Below, one piece after another: positions 46,240 through 57,949 of a stretch of DNA of 64,000 bases. Location: NCBI GenBank assembly GCA_930367215.1, contig OV884059.1, positions 153,200,511 through 153,264,510 of the forward strand, in the 5' to 3' direction. The notes under the pieces were generated by a model that saw nothing but the letters and a program-made list of their open reading frames with translations, was not told the origin of the DNA and did not search any database. How positions within the stretch are numbered: the stretch's first letter is position 1; every line of letters starts with the position of its first letter. Source of the stretch: Pollenia angustigena. Taxonomy: Eukaryota > Arthropoda > Insecta > Diptera > Polleniidae. The position numbers and the translations under genes are program-made.

Positions 46240-47200
46240 TTTCAGTGGCATACTTTCCGAGAAAAATTTCTTTTATGCTTTTATTCTCTCTTTCACAAAA
46301 CAATAACAGTTTTCTTTTGTTTACCAACAGGTGTTTTCGCTTGTTTGTTTTTCTCGTATGATACGTAAATAAAGCAATTATTAACAAAAACCGCTCTCTT
46401 ATTTGCACATTGCTTTTGTTGACACTTTCTTTCTCACACTCTTTTAAGAAAAAAATAAAAAACAAATTTGACAGCAAATTGACAACTCGTATAACAAAAA
46501 ATTTTTTTCATACACTTTATTTTCTCGTTGTCTTTTTTTTGCATAAATACATGAAAAATTAAATTTTGTGCGGACGCTTAATAATTTATTTTCAGTAGTT
46601 GATAAAATTGCAAAAATTAATAGAAAAAGGCTATAAAATAGTGAAATACAATAAATATTAAAATATTTGATAAAAATAAATTGTAATTGGAGCTTGAAAA
46701 TTGGAAAAATTGCAAATGAAAATTTTTTGTCTGCAGACAAGAAAGAAAAAATATTAAGGTGGAGTTGTGTGAAAAAAGGATATAAAAGATAAAAAAATCA
46801 TTAAATATTTTAAGAATTAATTAAGATTTACATAAATGTGATTAAGTCATGTGAATTTATTAAAAATTTATGGTTTTTAATTAGTTTTTTGTGCGAAATG
46901 TTAATAATTGTTACACGGTCATTTGTGAAAAAATTCTAAATTGTATACACACATACCAACAAAAAAGTGACGTTATCTGTGTGGTAGCCAGACTTTTATT
47001 GTGATCCCGTTTTTTGAGTTGTAAATAAAGCGTCAATATTTTTTGTAGATTTCGCCACAGAATACAATTTCGCATCCATTGCAGAGAGCACATCTATTGT
47101 CTGACCGAAAACGTACCGTGAATTGTAAAAAAATACTTCGAAATCAGTAAGTCTTTGCCTGGGCGAATTCGCTAACTTTTAAAATTTGTAAAACAGAATC
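46240..47200. other. AT-rich spacer
   Basis: Several short open frames without domains. No repeat borders recognised. Confidence 0.3.
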
Positions 47201-47252
47201 CATTGTAAATTGTGTCGAGTTACATGGGGGTCGCATATTTTTATTATATCTT

Positions 47253-47390
47253 TACATGAAGTCTTCACTTGGCAATTTTTTGTCATACCAAACGTCAAAG
47301 TCTATATAAAAAAACTAATATTTTTGTCAGTTTTTTATATGAAGTTTGACGTTTATAATAACAAAAAATTGTCAGCTGAAGACCACATGT
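47253..47390. mobile_element. Small palindromic MITE
   Basis: ACATGAAGTCTTCACTTGGC then AATTTTTTGTCAT and AAACGTCAAAG is matched inverted by CTTTGACG-like GTTTGACGTTTATAATAACA, AAAAATTGTCAGCTGAAGAC and CACATGT. Confidence 0.65.
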
Positions 47391-47486
47391 AATGTGTTAT
47401 TAATAGCTGTATTGGGAAAGGCATTGATTCATCTTTAAAATATGTAATAATAATTCCGGAAAGTTTTAAAATTTTTCAAAAATAGA

Positions 47487-48388
47487 AACTGGGAATTATT
47501 TCCTTCCGAAGGTAACTTTATATTATATTCAACATTTTTCATTTTTCGAATTTATTCTATGAGCTAAATTTCAGTTATGTATTTTATAAAGCTTTTTTGT
47601 AATAGTTCTATTCCTACAATTTTTCAGAAATGACTTTATACACTACCAGACTATTTAATTGTATTTTCTTTTTACATTTTACCTTAGCTTTCCGTTGGAA
47701 AGCAATGTCTCACTGGATAGTGAGACACAAAGAATGCTGACGACGGCCGTAGCGGGCCAGAAAATGCATTACATTCTGCTGGTGTCTAATAATTGTAAAT
47801 TTTTCTGTACATTCAATATACCTCATTGCTTTCCAACGGAAGGCTAAGGTAAAATGTAAAAAGAAAATACAATTTAATAGTCTGGTAGTGTATAAAGTCA
47901 TTTCTGAAAAATTGTAGGAATAGAACTATTACAAAAAAGCTTTATAAAATACATAACTGAAATTTAGCTCATAGAATAAATTCGAAAAATGAAAAATGTT
48001 GAATATAATATAAAGTTACCTTCGGAAGGAAATAATTCCCAGTTTCTATTTGTTAAAATAGTTGAGTTAAATACATTCAATTTATAAAGTAACACTGTCC
48101 AGTGAGACACAAAGAATGCTGACGACGGCCGTAGCGGGCCAGAAAATGCATTACATTCTGCTGGTGTCTAATAATTGTAAATTTTTCTGTAAATTCAATA
48201 TACCTAATTGCTTTCCAACGGAAAGCTAAGGTAAAATGTAAAAAGAAAATACAATTTAATAGTCTGGTAGTGTATAAAGTCATTTCTGAAAAATTGTAGG
48301 AATAGAACTATTACAAAAAAGCTTTATAAAATACATAACTGAAATTTAGCTCATAGAATAAATTCGAAAAATGAAAAATGTTGAATAT
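47487..48388. repeat. Inverted repeat followed by direct duplication of its right half
   Basis: 47487-47705 is repeated inverted at 47822-48045. The spacer with GACGACGGCCGTAGCGGGCC (47720-47835) and the following arm are then repeated directly at 48098-48385. The three arms share ACTACCAGACTATTTAATTG or its complement and TAGCTTTCCGTTGGAAAGCA. Confidence 0.82.
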
Positions 48389-48389
48389 T

Positions 48390-49390
48390 TTTCAAAAATT
48401 TTGAACCAATTTCTGTTGTTACACACATGACGGGTGGCGCCACTATCTATTCATCAGACTTCTAATTTAGCTATTTTACCTGCATTTACTTCATGAGAAA
48501 TTACTTCCAATGTGTCAGGGACCACTGATTTCATTTCACCAGTTCTTAGTTTACCTGGCTTTAAATCATTAGATTATTACCCGTATTTCATCACTTACTG
48601 CACTAATCACCATCGATTTTGCAAAGCCATTTGCTTTTCCATGCAGATCGGATTTTGTTTGTTAAAACTCTGTCAATCACTTCTAAAGCACCTTCAACAT
48701 CGGCATGTCCGTCTGTTTTTTTTTCAAATGTTTTGCAAAATCCATATTCTGTCAGCAGAGTTAACCCTTTGTTCTAGATTAACTGCCTGTTCAACAATTT
48801 CAAACGTAAATTTAAACTACAAAATTCGACTTCGGTGTTACCGACAACGATAACACTAACAAGGCTGATTGAGTGCCACATCATACGTTTCCGTACGACT
48901 CCTACCTCATCGTGGGGTGCCATGTCGCACGTCTCCGTACGACAGCGAGTGTTTTACTTAGAGCCTGTAGTTCTTTTATAGACGACATTGAGTGAAATTT
49001 GTTGTGATTTTTAAATAAAGAATTCTTTACTGGGTCTAGGATTACTGACATTATTATTTTTAAGGCTGCTAAACTCTTGATATTGAAATTAAAGCAGTCA
49101 TTGCGCAATTACGTTTTCGTTACTTCAAAAACTTGCTTTAAGATCAGCATATTCCGGTCTATGTAATGTACTATTTCTTTTTTGCTTTTATTATGGCGTT
49201 TCGTTTTTTTTCTTGGACACCTTTCTTTCACTGATTAACTTTAATTCGGTAGTTAACTTTTCCGCGTTTTACTGCATTTATTCAGGCAAGTTTGGTAAAG
49301 TATAAATCACTCAGTTTTGTTAACATTAAGATTGTAAATAAAATACAAATTTCAAAACATAAAATTCAGATTTTAAAGCATGCTAAATTA
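48390..49390. other. Unrecognised spacer
   Basis: A short minus-strand run near 48610-48710 reads ADVEGALEVIDRVLTNKIRS but is soon broken by stops. It may be a decayed element; I cannot name it. Confidence 0.3.
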
Positions 49391-49507
49391 TCACTCAGTT
49401 TAGATGAGGGCTTTTACGACGTCGCTTTGTCGACGTCTCTTTTGGTTTGTTGGTGAGCGGTGTAGAAAAGAAAGAGGGGTTAACAAAATGTCTCGTTTTG
49501 TATTTTG

Positions 49508-50323
49508 CAAGGCCCATTGAAAAGGTCTGCGCAAGAAGCCTGATGATCATTGTTTATGTTCTTTTTAGTTGTCAAAAGTTGTTTTCATTTTGCTTACATG
49601 TGCATGTATACGTTTGTTTACTTTTATGGTTTGCCACACATACTCGGTTTTTCTTTTTGCTTTGTATATGTGGTAGTAAATTTTTGACAACTAAAAAGAA
49701 TCGTTTTTTGTTTTTGTACAAGCCCTGCAGATAACGAGACTAGTCCATACATGCATGTAAAGAGTAGTCCATAAAGGAGTAGGAGTACTCCAAAACTACT
49801 CCAAATATATTGGTAAAAGGTGGTCCATTTAACATTACGATGTCCTAGGAGGGGACCATATAACCCACCGAAGTAGTCCCTAAACTACTCCAAGGAGTAC
49901 TAAAGTGGGTTAGTTTTAAAAGTACTCCATGTTACTACAGTATGGAGTAGTTGAAGCATTTTTCTTTTTAATTTTTTACTAATCGCCTTTTATGATGTGT
50001 ACTGTAGTCTATTATTGTTATTATTAGATATATTTACTTGGTATTTTTAATTTGTTTACCTTTTTTCCACAAATTTCACAAACTTTCACTTTTAAATGAA
50101 CAATTAATAATGGACAACATCAGGGCTACCAATGTGTAATACTGTAAACTATAGAAAATTATACATCATGCAGTTGTTGGCAGCACTTCGTGTTTATTTC
50201 TTATAACATGGTCCATACTACAGTACATTGGACCATGTTGTAAGTAGTCCATTTGAGCCACAATGGACCACGTAGTCCAATATTATCTGTAGGGAGTAAG
50301 CAGACCTGATAGATGGGCCTTGG
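49508..50323. mobile_element. TIR element, CCAAGGTCTATCCAATAGGT family, copy at 49.5 kb
   Basis: Left CAAGGCCCATTGAAAAGGTC then TGCGCAAGAAGCC; the right inverted is CCAAGGCCCATCTATCAGGT then CTGCTTAC. The left interior (AAGAAGCCTGATGAT) matches AAGAAGCCAGATGTT of the copy at 1611. Confidence 0.7.
49723..50294. mobile_element. TIR element with CCCTGCAGATAA ends and AGTAGTCC words
   Basis: CCCTGCAGATAACGAGACTA at the left; the right end inverted is CCCTACAGATAATATTGGAC then TACGTGGTCC. Words such as GTAGTCC, AGTACTCC and ACTACTCC occur more than ten times, mostly near the ends. Confidence 0.65.
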
Positions 50324-50414
50324 TATTTTGCATGTCGTTTTTTACATTTCTCTTTTAACTTTTTCTGTTTACGTTTTATTCTTTTTCTTACTTTGAAGTG
50401 TGTGGTTGAAAATA

Positions 50415-50752
50415 CAGTGAGACCTCGATTATCGATAATAGACGGGATCGGCAGAATTCTTGATTATTTATTTTTTTTGGTGTGTTTCTTATTTTATGTA
50501 AATATATAACGTTTTATTATGTAAACATGAGGAAAAAAGTAAATTTGGCAGAACATGCTTCCACACCGTTAAGATATTCTCTTTCTTCGTTTATTTAAAT
50601 TTCTTTTGATTGTTCAAAATTTAACGAAAAAAAGATAATTTGTTTATAATTTCGGATAATAGAGGCAATTTAAATCAGTGCAAAAAAATGTTTGTTTTCC
50701 ATTTTATTGAAGCTGCCGGTTAATCGAATGACGGGTAATCAAGGCCATACTG
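50415..50752. mobile_element. Pogo/Tigger-type MITE with TA duplication
   Basis: CAGTGAGACCTCGATTATCG at the left; the right inverted is CAGTATGGCCTTGATTACCC. It is flanked by TA at 50413-50414 and 50753-50754. CAGT(N)...CCTCGATTA ends are typical of Tigger/pogo elements. 338 bp, non-coding. Confidence 0.78.
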
Positions 50753-51044
50753 TAAATAAAAAAAGACATGCAACCAAAAATCATCGTATGAACGCAAAGG
50801 GATTTTGGAAGTTGCTTTAAAAGGGAATCAAGATAAAACGACGTCGTAAAAGCCCTCATGTGAATTGAGTGTATGTATGGGGTATTTTTTATACATAGTT
50901 GCATAAGAACATTCGATATCGATAACTAGTGTTGGAAGAAGAGAATAGCTGTGTTAATTTACTAAAAATTGTTACAAATTTGTAGCAATTGTTACTAGTT
51001 ACTAGTAACATGTACTTTGAATATTTACTTGTAACAATTGTTAC

Positions 51045-53667
51045 AAATTTTTAATATTTTTAATTAGGCTTAAGTTCATGAAATTTAATTTTTATTAAAT
51101 TATTTTTGTGAAGAAAGGAATTTTACAACATGAAAATTAATTAAAATTGTTATTGATAATCTTTCATTCTTGACGTGGCTCGGGCTCGAACCCTGGCCGG
51201 CAGGTTACCATGACATGTTTCGATCGCAACCACTCGATCTCCTCAGATGGATTTGCCGCCTTATACTCGCAGCCATCGACGACTGCTGACGTCACTAGTC
51301 AAACATCAATCCTTAAACCAAATTGTATTTTAACATTTGGTAGATCGAAATTTGCTTTCCTGAATGATTATCCATTTTAATTGATTTTACATGTTTTTTC
51401 CTTTACTTCTGTTTTTTCGTACTTTCGTCAAGAGCTTTTCTTGAAGTCCAAGTACATTTTTTGTTTTTTTCACTTTGTCTTTCTCTTTTCTGTTGACCTT
51501 TTTCAGCACAACTTGAAGGACAAATGTACACATAGAGCTCGTGCCTTAGCTTTTAACAATAATTAGTATTGTGGTTATTTTGTTGAACTATTTATGGTTT
51601 TTAATCCAAATTTTTAATATTTTTAATTATGCTTAAGTTCATGAAATTTAATTTTTATTAAATTATTTTTGTGAAGAAAGGAATTTTACAACATGAAAAT
51701 TAATTAAAATTGTTATTGATAATCTTTCATTCTTGACGTGGCTCGGGCTCGAACCCTGGCCGGCAGGTTACCATGACATGTTTCGATCGCAACCACTCGA
51801 TCTCCTCAGATGGATTTGCCGCCTTATACTCGCAGCCATCGACGACTGCTGACGTCACTAGTCAAACATCAATCCTTAAACCAAATTGTATTTTAACATT
51901 TGGTAGATCGAAATTTGCTTTCCTGAATGATTATCCATTTTAATTGATTTTACATGTTTTTTCCTTTACTTCTGTTTTTTCGTACTTTCGTCAAGAATTT
52001 TTCTTGAAGTCCAAGTACATTTTTTGTTTTTTCACTTTGTCTTTCTCTTTTCTGTTGACCTTTTTCAGCACAACTTGAAGGACAAATGTACACATAGAGC
52101 TCGTGCCTTAGCTTTTAACAATAATTAGTATTGTGGTTATTTTGTTGAACTATTTATGGTTTTTAATCCAAATTTTTAATATTTTTAATTATGCTTAAGT
52201 TCATGAAATTTAATTTTTATTAAATTATTTTTGTGAAGAAAGGAATTTTACAACATGAAAATTAATTAAAATTGTTATTGATAATCTTTCATTCTTGACG
52301 TGGCTCGGGCTCGAACCCTGGCCGGCAGGTTACCATGACATGTTTCGATCGCAACCACTCGATCTCCTCAGATGGATTTGCCGCCTTATACTCGCAGCCA
52401 TCGACGACTGCTGACGTCACTAGTCAAACATCAATCCTTAAACCAAATTGTATTTTAACATTTGGTAGATCGAAATTTGCTTTCCTGAATGATTATCCAT
52501 TTTAATTGATTTTACATGTTTTTTCCTTTACTTCTGTTTTTTCGTACTTTCGTCAAGAATTTTTCTTGAAGTCCAAGTACATTTTTTGTTTTTTCACTTT
52601 GTCTTTCTCTTTTCTGTTGACCTTTTTCAGCACAACTTGAAGGACAAATGTACACATAGAGCTCGTGCCTTAGCTTTTAACAATAATTAGTATTGTGGTT
52701 ATTTGGTTGAACTATTTATGGTTTTTAATCCAAATTTTTAATATTTTTAATTAGGCTTAAGTTCATGAAATTTAATTTTTATTAAATTATTTTTGTGAAG
52801 AAAGGAATTTTACAACATGAAAATTAATTAAAATTGTTATTGATAATCTTTCATTCTTGACGTGGCTCGGGCTCGAACCCTGGCCGGCAGGTTACCATGA
52901 CATGTTTCGATCGCAACCACTCGATCTCCTCATATGGATTTGCCGCCTTATACTCGCAGCCATCGACGACTGCTGACGTCACTAGTCAAACATCAATCCT
53001 TAAACCAAATTGTATTTTAACATTTGGTAGATCGAAATTTGCTTTCCTGAATGATTATCCATTTTAATTGATTTTACATGTTTTTTCCTTTACTTCTGTT
53101 TTTTCGTACTTTCGTCAAGAATTTTTCTTGAAGTCCAAGTACATTTTTTGTTTTTTCACTTTGTCTTTCTCTTTTCTGTTGACCTTTTTCAGCACAACTT
53201 GAAGGACAAATGTACACATAGAGCTCGTGCCTTAGCTTTTAACAATAATTAGTATTGTGGTTATTTTGTTGAACTATTTATGGTTTTTAATCCAAATTTT
53301 TAATATTTTTAATTAGGCTTAAGTTCATGAAATTTAATTTTTATTAAATTATTTTTGTGAAAAAAGGAATTTTACAACATGAAAATTAATTAAAATTGTT
53401 ATTGATAATCTTTCATTCTTGACGTGGCTCGGGCTCGAACCCTGGCCGGCAGGTTACCATGACATGTTTCGATCGCAACCACTCGATCTCCTCAGATGGA
53501 TTTGCCGCCTTATACTCGCAGCCATCGACGACTGCTGACGTCACTAGTCAAACATCAATCCTTAAACCAAATTGTATTTTAACATTTGGTAGATCGAAAT
53601 TTGCTTTCCTGAATGATTATCCATTTTAATTGATTTTACATGTTCTTTCCTTTACTTCTGTTTTTTC
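51045..53667 (-). repeat. 562-bp tandem array with a tRNA-like segment in each unit
   Basis: The landmark TGACGTGGCTCGGGCTCGAA begins at 51174 or nearby, 51734, 52296, 52858 and 53420, a constant spacing of 562-563 bp. The array covers about 4.7 units that differ by only a few substitutions. On the minus strand each unit carries AGATCGAGTGG (close to a pol III A box), about 35 bp later GGTTCGAGCCC (good B box), and a TTTT stretch about 40 bp beyond. Near-identity points to recent amplification. Confidence 0.88.
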
Positions 53668-54352
53668 CTTTCTTCACAAAAATAATTTAATAAAAATTAA
53701 ATTTCATGAACTTAAGCCTAATTAAAAATATTAAAAATTTGGATTAAAAACCATAAATAGTTCAACAAAATAACCACAATACTAATCATTGTTAAAAGCT
53801 AAGGCACGAGCTCTATGTGTACATTTGTCCTTCAAGTTGTGCTGAAAAAGGTCAACAGAAAAGAGAAAGACAAAGTGAAAAAACAAAAAATGTACTTGGA
53901 CTTCAAGAAAAATTCTTGACGAAAGTACGAAAAAACAGAAGTAAAGAATAAACATGTAAAATCAATTAAAATGGATAATCATTCAGGAAAGCAAATTTCG
54001 ATCTACCAAATGTTAAAATACAATTTGGTTTAAGGATTGATGTTTGACTAGTGACGTCAGCAGTCGTCGATGGCTGCGAGTGTAAGACGGCAAATCCATC
54101 TGAGGAGATCGAGTGGTTGCGATCGAAACATGTCATGGTAACCTGCCGGCCAGGGTTCGAGCCCGAGCCACGTCAAGAATGAAAGATTATCAATAACAAT
54201 TTAAATTGATTTTCATGTTGTAAAATTCCTTTCTTCATAAGAATAATTTAATAAAATTTAAAATTTCATGAACTTAAGCCTAATTAAAAATATTAAAAAT
54301 TTGGATTAAAAACCATAAATAGTTCAACAAAATAACCACAATACTAATTATT
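53668..54352 (+). repeat. Inverted terminal 1.2 units of the 562-bp repeat
   Basis: At 53667/53668 the direct copy switches from CTTCTGTTTTTTC to the complement of the early part of a unit (CTTTCTTCACAAAAATAATT) and runs backward through one whole unit, ending near CCACAATACTAATTA. The tRNA-like segment here is on the plus strand (54085-54175). This inverted unit is more diverged than the direct ones (for example GTGTAAGACGGC). Confidence 0.85.
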
Positions 54353-54502
54353 TTTTTAATTTTATTACTTATCTTACACACTGTATTTGAAATAAGATCA
54401 ACTCATCTTCCGTACGTGTGCAACTAAATAAATGAGCGTAAAAAGCTAAAGGGGTGGGGCTTCTAAACAATTGTTTGCTTGAATGAACATCACTGTTTTA
54501 GA

Positions 54503-54685
54503 TGCAGAGAAGCTTTAGTTAGCGAAGCCGGTGTTTGTTATACCATATAGAAGAAATTCTTTGGGCGCGGCCATAGGCTGGCTATGCCAAAAGCTTAAGT
54601 CAGTGAAGCCGGCGTTTTTATACCATAGAGGAGAAACACCTTGCGCCCGGCCGAAGGCCTCCTATACCGAGAAGCATTAGTTAAT
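54503..54685. repeat. Second locus of the 82-bp minisatellite
   Basis: ATGCAGAGAAGCTTTAGTTA, GCGAAGCCGGTGTTTGTTAT, then a second unit with GTGAAGCCGGCGTTTTTATA and GCGCCCGGCCGAAGGCC. About two diverged units. The fold-back arms seen at 23829-24638 are not present. Confidence 0.78.
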
Positions 54686-54689
54686 TTTT

Positions 54690-55240
54690 TTTTTTAGAAA
54701 ATATCGAGCGATTAGCATTAAAAAAAATAAAAATAATCGTGATCTAATTACCATTAATTTGAGTACCCACACATAGATATTAGTGGGGCCCTTTTTTTGT
54801 TCATAGGACCCCAGAGTCCCGCCCTCCCTAAATTTTTTTAGTTTAGTTTTTCTTGAACAATTACCTTTAATTTGAGTACCCACACATATCCATAAGTGGG
54901 CGGGCGGATTTTAGATTCGGGGGGTTTACGGGCTAAATTTTAATTTTGGTTTTTAATTTTATTTTTTTTTTAATTCCAGAGGGGGTCCAAGTTTTTTTTG
55001 TATGCCTCGTTAACTGCATTTTTACCAAAAATTCAACTTCAACAATAATAATATTTTTATTTTCGAAAAAAACAGGGAACGTATTTTAAATTTTCTGGCA
55101 TCACTGTGTAATATTAAACAAGTTCAAAAAGAAAATCACAACTTCATTGCTATAGTAACCTCAAACCACTCACTAATTTCATTTTTTGTATTTTAAGGCC
55201 CATCCATAATGTGCTTAAGTTGACTTAAGCTAAGGTGACC
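54690..55240. other. Spacer with short duplicated block
   Basis: TTTGAGTACCCACACATA followed by a GTGGG-containing tail occurs twice (54755-54790 and 54867-54902). No gene was recognised. Confidence 0.4.
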
Positions 55241-55243
55241 ATA

Positions 55244-55988
55244 CGTACTCTTTTTTAGAGGACAATCCTCTTTTTTAACTGGCTGTCCTCTATAAAATTT
55301 GTGTCCTCTTTTATCATTTTTTTTTCATAATCTGTCATCTTTGTCCTCTTTATTTTTAAAAGCATGACCAATATTTGCTTTTATTTTTATAAATTAAAAT
55401 AAAAATTTTATTTCTCGGTGATCAACGGTTTTTTCTGTGCAATCGTATGGAAAATGTTGTGCCATGCTTGTTCTGTTCATACTCCTACTGGACTCTCATA
55501 CACTTTCAGTATAAAATTTTGAATAATTTTTTGCAAGGATTATTAAAGTTTAGTTGTTTTTTTTTTGTAACTAATTTTACTTAAGTAAATGTAAATTTTT
55601 ATACATCGTCGGCTTAATATGCAAACCTGCTAACTCCCTTTCAACAAATTTTACAGGAAACACTTTTTATTTTTCCTATTTACTGCTTGAGAGGAGAATA
55701 TAGTTGATTTGACACACTTCAAGACTCAAATTGAAGAATAACTACATGCTGGTCGACGAGGCATATATTTCTCTACCACACGGCATCAAATCTCAATTTA
55801 CTTAGAAAGTGGATGCCGCAGGTCTGCATATTCAGCCGAAGATATGTAATTCTTTTTAAATCTTCTTTACATTTATTAATATGGGAATGTAAATTTGTCT
55901 GTAAAATATGTAAAAAAATCTTGAAGTCAAAAATTTTTTTTTTCTTTATGCCCTCTATTTTTATTTTCAAAATCTGGTCGCCTTACTT
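55244..55988. mobile_element. TIR element with TAAGGTGACCA ends
   Basis: Left TAAGGTGACCATACGTACTC with repeated GTCCTCTTTT words; the right end inverted is TAAGGCGACCAGATTTTGAA. AGGTGACCAT ends and TCCTCTTTT subterminal repeats suggest a hAT-type origin. The right end forms the start of the duplication that follows. Confidence 0.55.
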
Positions 55989-57285
55989 AAGCAAATGTTC
56001 TAATAAATGTAAATTACATGAGGCAAACCATATTGAACTTAAGGAAACTTTTTGTTAAGTTTTATGAAATTGTCATTTGCTTAAGAAAAGTGCGAAGCAG
56101 ATCGCACATTCCGTACGGAAACAAATGTTTTTTGATTTTGTTTTTTTTTAAACATTTGAGAGAGTTTTTGTTGGTTTTTGACAGTAGGTTAAGCACGGCT
56201 AACAAAAATGAATGCAACTCCAGTAAAGCGGCTCATACACTTGCAATAAAATTGTTCAATTTTTCGTATTATACAATTATATCGCCAATGTGTATGTTAT
56301 ATCCGTATGTGTCTCAATATATTAGCAACAATCAAAATACTTTTGATTTTTATTGCACAACATAAAGAAAGTGAAATGTGTTGGCAACATTGCACAATGC
56401 TGATTATGTTATTTCTATAGGTTATGTTCACCTTTTATTGAATGAATAAAACCATTGTACGACTTATTGCATAATAAAGGACAAAATGGAAATAATATGG
56501 CGAATATCATTAACCATAATATTGCAAGTGTATGGGCCGCTTAACAATTACAACATGTAATATTGTTGTACATACATATGTATTGCGCTATGCCGAATCT
56601 TTGATACCCTTTTTATAAGCATATGGTAAAAAATGGAGAAAAATTACAGACTTAATTTTACTACAATTCGTTATAGTTTTAGCTGTGCTAAATTGTTTTC
56701 CAAGAGTGGAAGTTAAATGGGGTTTTTAGTAAATTATGGACGGCTCTTCACGAAATTAGGTACTGTGATTTCTACTCGTATTTTTATTTTCAAAATCTGG
56801 TCGCCTTACTTAAGCAAATGTTCTAATAAATGAAAATTACGTGAGGCAAACCATATTGAACTTAAGGAAACTTTTTGTTAAGTTTTATGAAATTGTCATT
56901 TGCTTAAGAAAAGTGCGAAGCAGATCGCACATTCCGTACGGAAACAAATGTTTTTTGATTTTGTTTTTTTTAAACATTTGAGAGAGTATTTGTTGGTTTT
57001 TGACAGTAGGTTAAGCACGGCTAACAAAAATGAATGCAACTCCAGTAACAATTACAACATGTAATATTGTTGTACATACATATGTATTGCGCTATGCCGA
57101 ATCTTTGATACCCTTTTTATAAGCATATGGTAAAAAATGGGGAAAAATGACAGACTTAATTTTACTACAATTCGTTATAGTTTTAGCTGTACTAAATTGT
57201 TTTCCAAGAGTGGAAGTTAAATGGGGTTTTTAGTATATTATGGACGGCTCTTCACGAAATTAGGTACTGTGATTTCTACTCGTAT
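55955..57285. repeat. Tandem duplication of about 0.5 kb; only the first copy carries a MITE
   Basis: 55960-56226 plus 56542-56780 is repeated at 56781-57285 with few changes (for example ATGAGGCAAACCATATTGAA, GCGAAGCAGATCGCACATTC, GCCGAATCTTTGATACCCTT). The copies differ mainly by the MITE at 56227-56541. Confidence 0.88.
56227..56541. mobile_element. MITE with AGCGGC ends and TAA target duplication
   Basis: Left AGCGGCTCATACACTTGCAA; right TTGCAAGTGTATGGGCCGCT. It is flanked by TAA at 56224-56226 and 56542-56544. The second copy of the surrounding duplication has CTCCAGTAACAATTAC with a single TAA, so this is the unoccupied site. Confidence 0.92.
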
Positions 57286-57289
57286 GAAA

Positions 57290-57945
57290 CTTGACATAAC
57301 TAACTTTACTCGCCCTTAAATGTTTTCCGGAAGTGGGCTTTATATACGGCACAAAACTCGGTACCTACATAGTATGATTTCAAGGCATATAAAACGATAT
57401 TGCGCAAAATTAAATAATAAACGGTGCATTCCGTCATAAGTTTAGGTTTTCAGCTGTAGTTGGCATTTTTATATATGTGCTAGCTTGTTTAGCAAATGCC
57501 CTGGCTACTTTTTCACAAATTCGGCTCATTGAAGGCTGGCTAAATCAATGAAATTCACAACAATCTTCTTGTACCTTGTTAAGGCCCCAGCACCTTAACA
57601 CTGATAGAACTTGAAGATACGGTGGTATATTTCAACCGCTCTTTTTTCCTTTCAGGTCATTCTTGACCAAGTCACTCAATTTTTTGGCATTTTCTTTTGT
57701 AAATCGATACTTTTTTCGAAATTCACTATCAGTATAAATCAAAAATGGATTTTTTCGTTTTTTATATGTATACTTTAACCGCACGACTACGCGCTGTGTT
57801 TCTTAAAAAGTCTAATAAATCTAAATTATCAAGCGTTTCAATAATTTATAGTATATTAAAAAATATTTTTGGTACAAAAAAGTGTATATTTTTTGTTTAA
57901 TGGATTTTCGCAGCCACTTTGACAGAAAACAGCTATTTTTAAACT
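57290..57945. other. Spacer, nothing recognised
   Basis: Mixed AT-rich sequence; no open frame with a known domain and no bounded repeat. Confidence 0.3.
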
Positions 57946-57949
57946 CTTA

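Larger units (their letters stand above)
49392..50872. mobile_element. GACGTC-type TIR element hosting three further insertions
   Basis: Left CACTCAGTTTAGATGAGGGC then TTTTACGACGTC; the right inverted is CACTCAATTCACATGAGGGC then TTTTACGACGTC. It is a relative of the MITE at 26435-26628. Elements at 49508-50323 (with 49723-50294 inside) and 50415-50752 are nested in it. Confidence 0.78.

Noticed and set aside
47659..48283. Repeated small protein beginning MTLYTTRLLNCIFFLHF
   Set aside because: It is the translation of a duplicated non-coding repeat arm, appears on both strands, and starts and stops vary.
54085..54175. A functional tRNA gene
   Set aside because: A and B boxes are recognisable, but the acceptor stem and anticodon arm do not fold, so it is tRNA-like only.
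51045..54352. Regular repeats resembling a CRISPR array
   Set aside because: The unit is 562 bp and is repeated as a whole without short repeats and unique spacers; this is eukaryotic tandem DNA.
56018..56365. 115-codon open frame
   Set aside because: It crosses the MITE border at 56227, and the duplicate copy without the MITE lacks the frame's second half.
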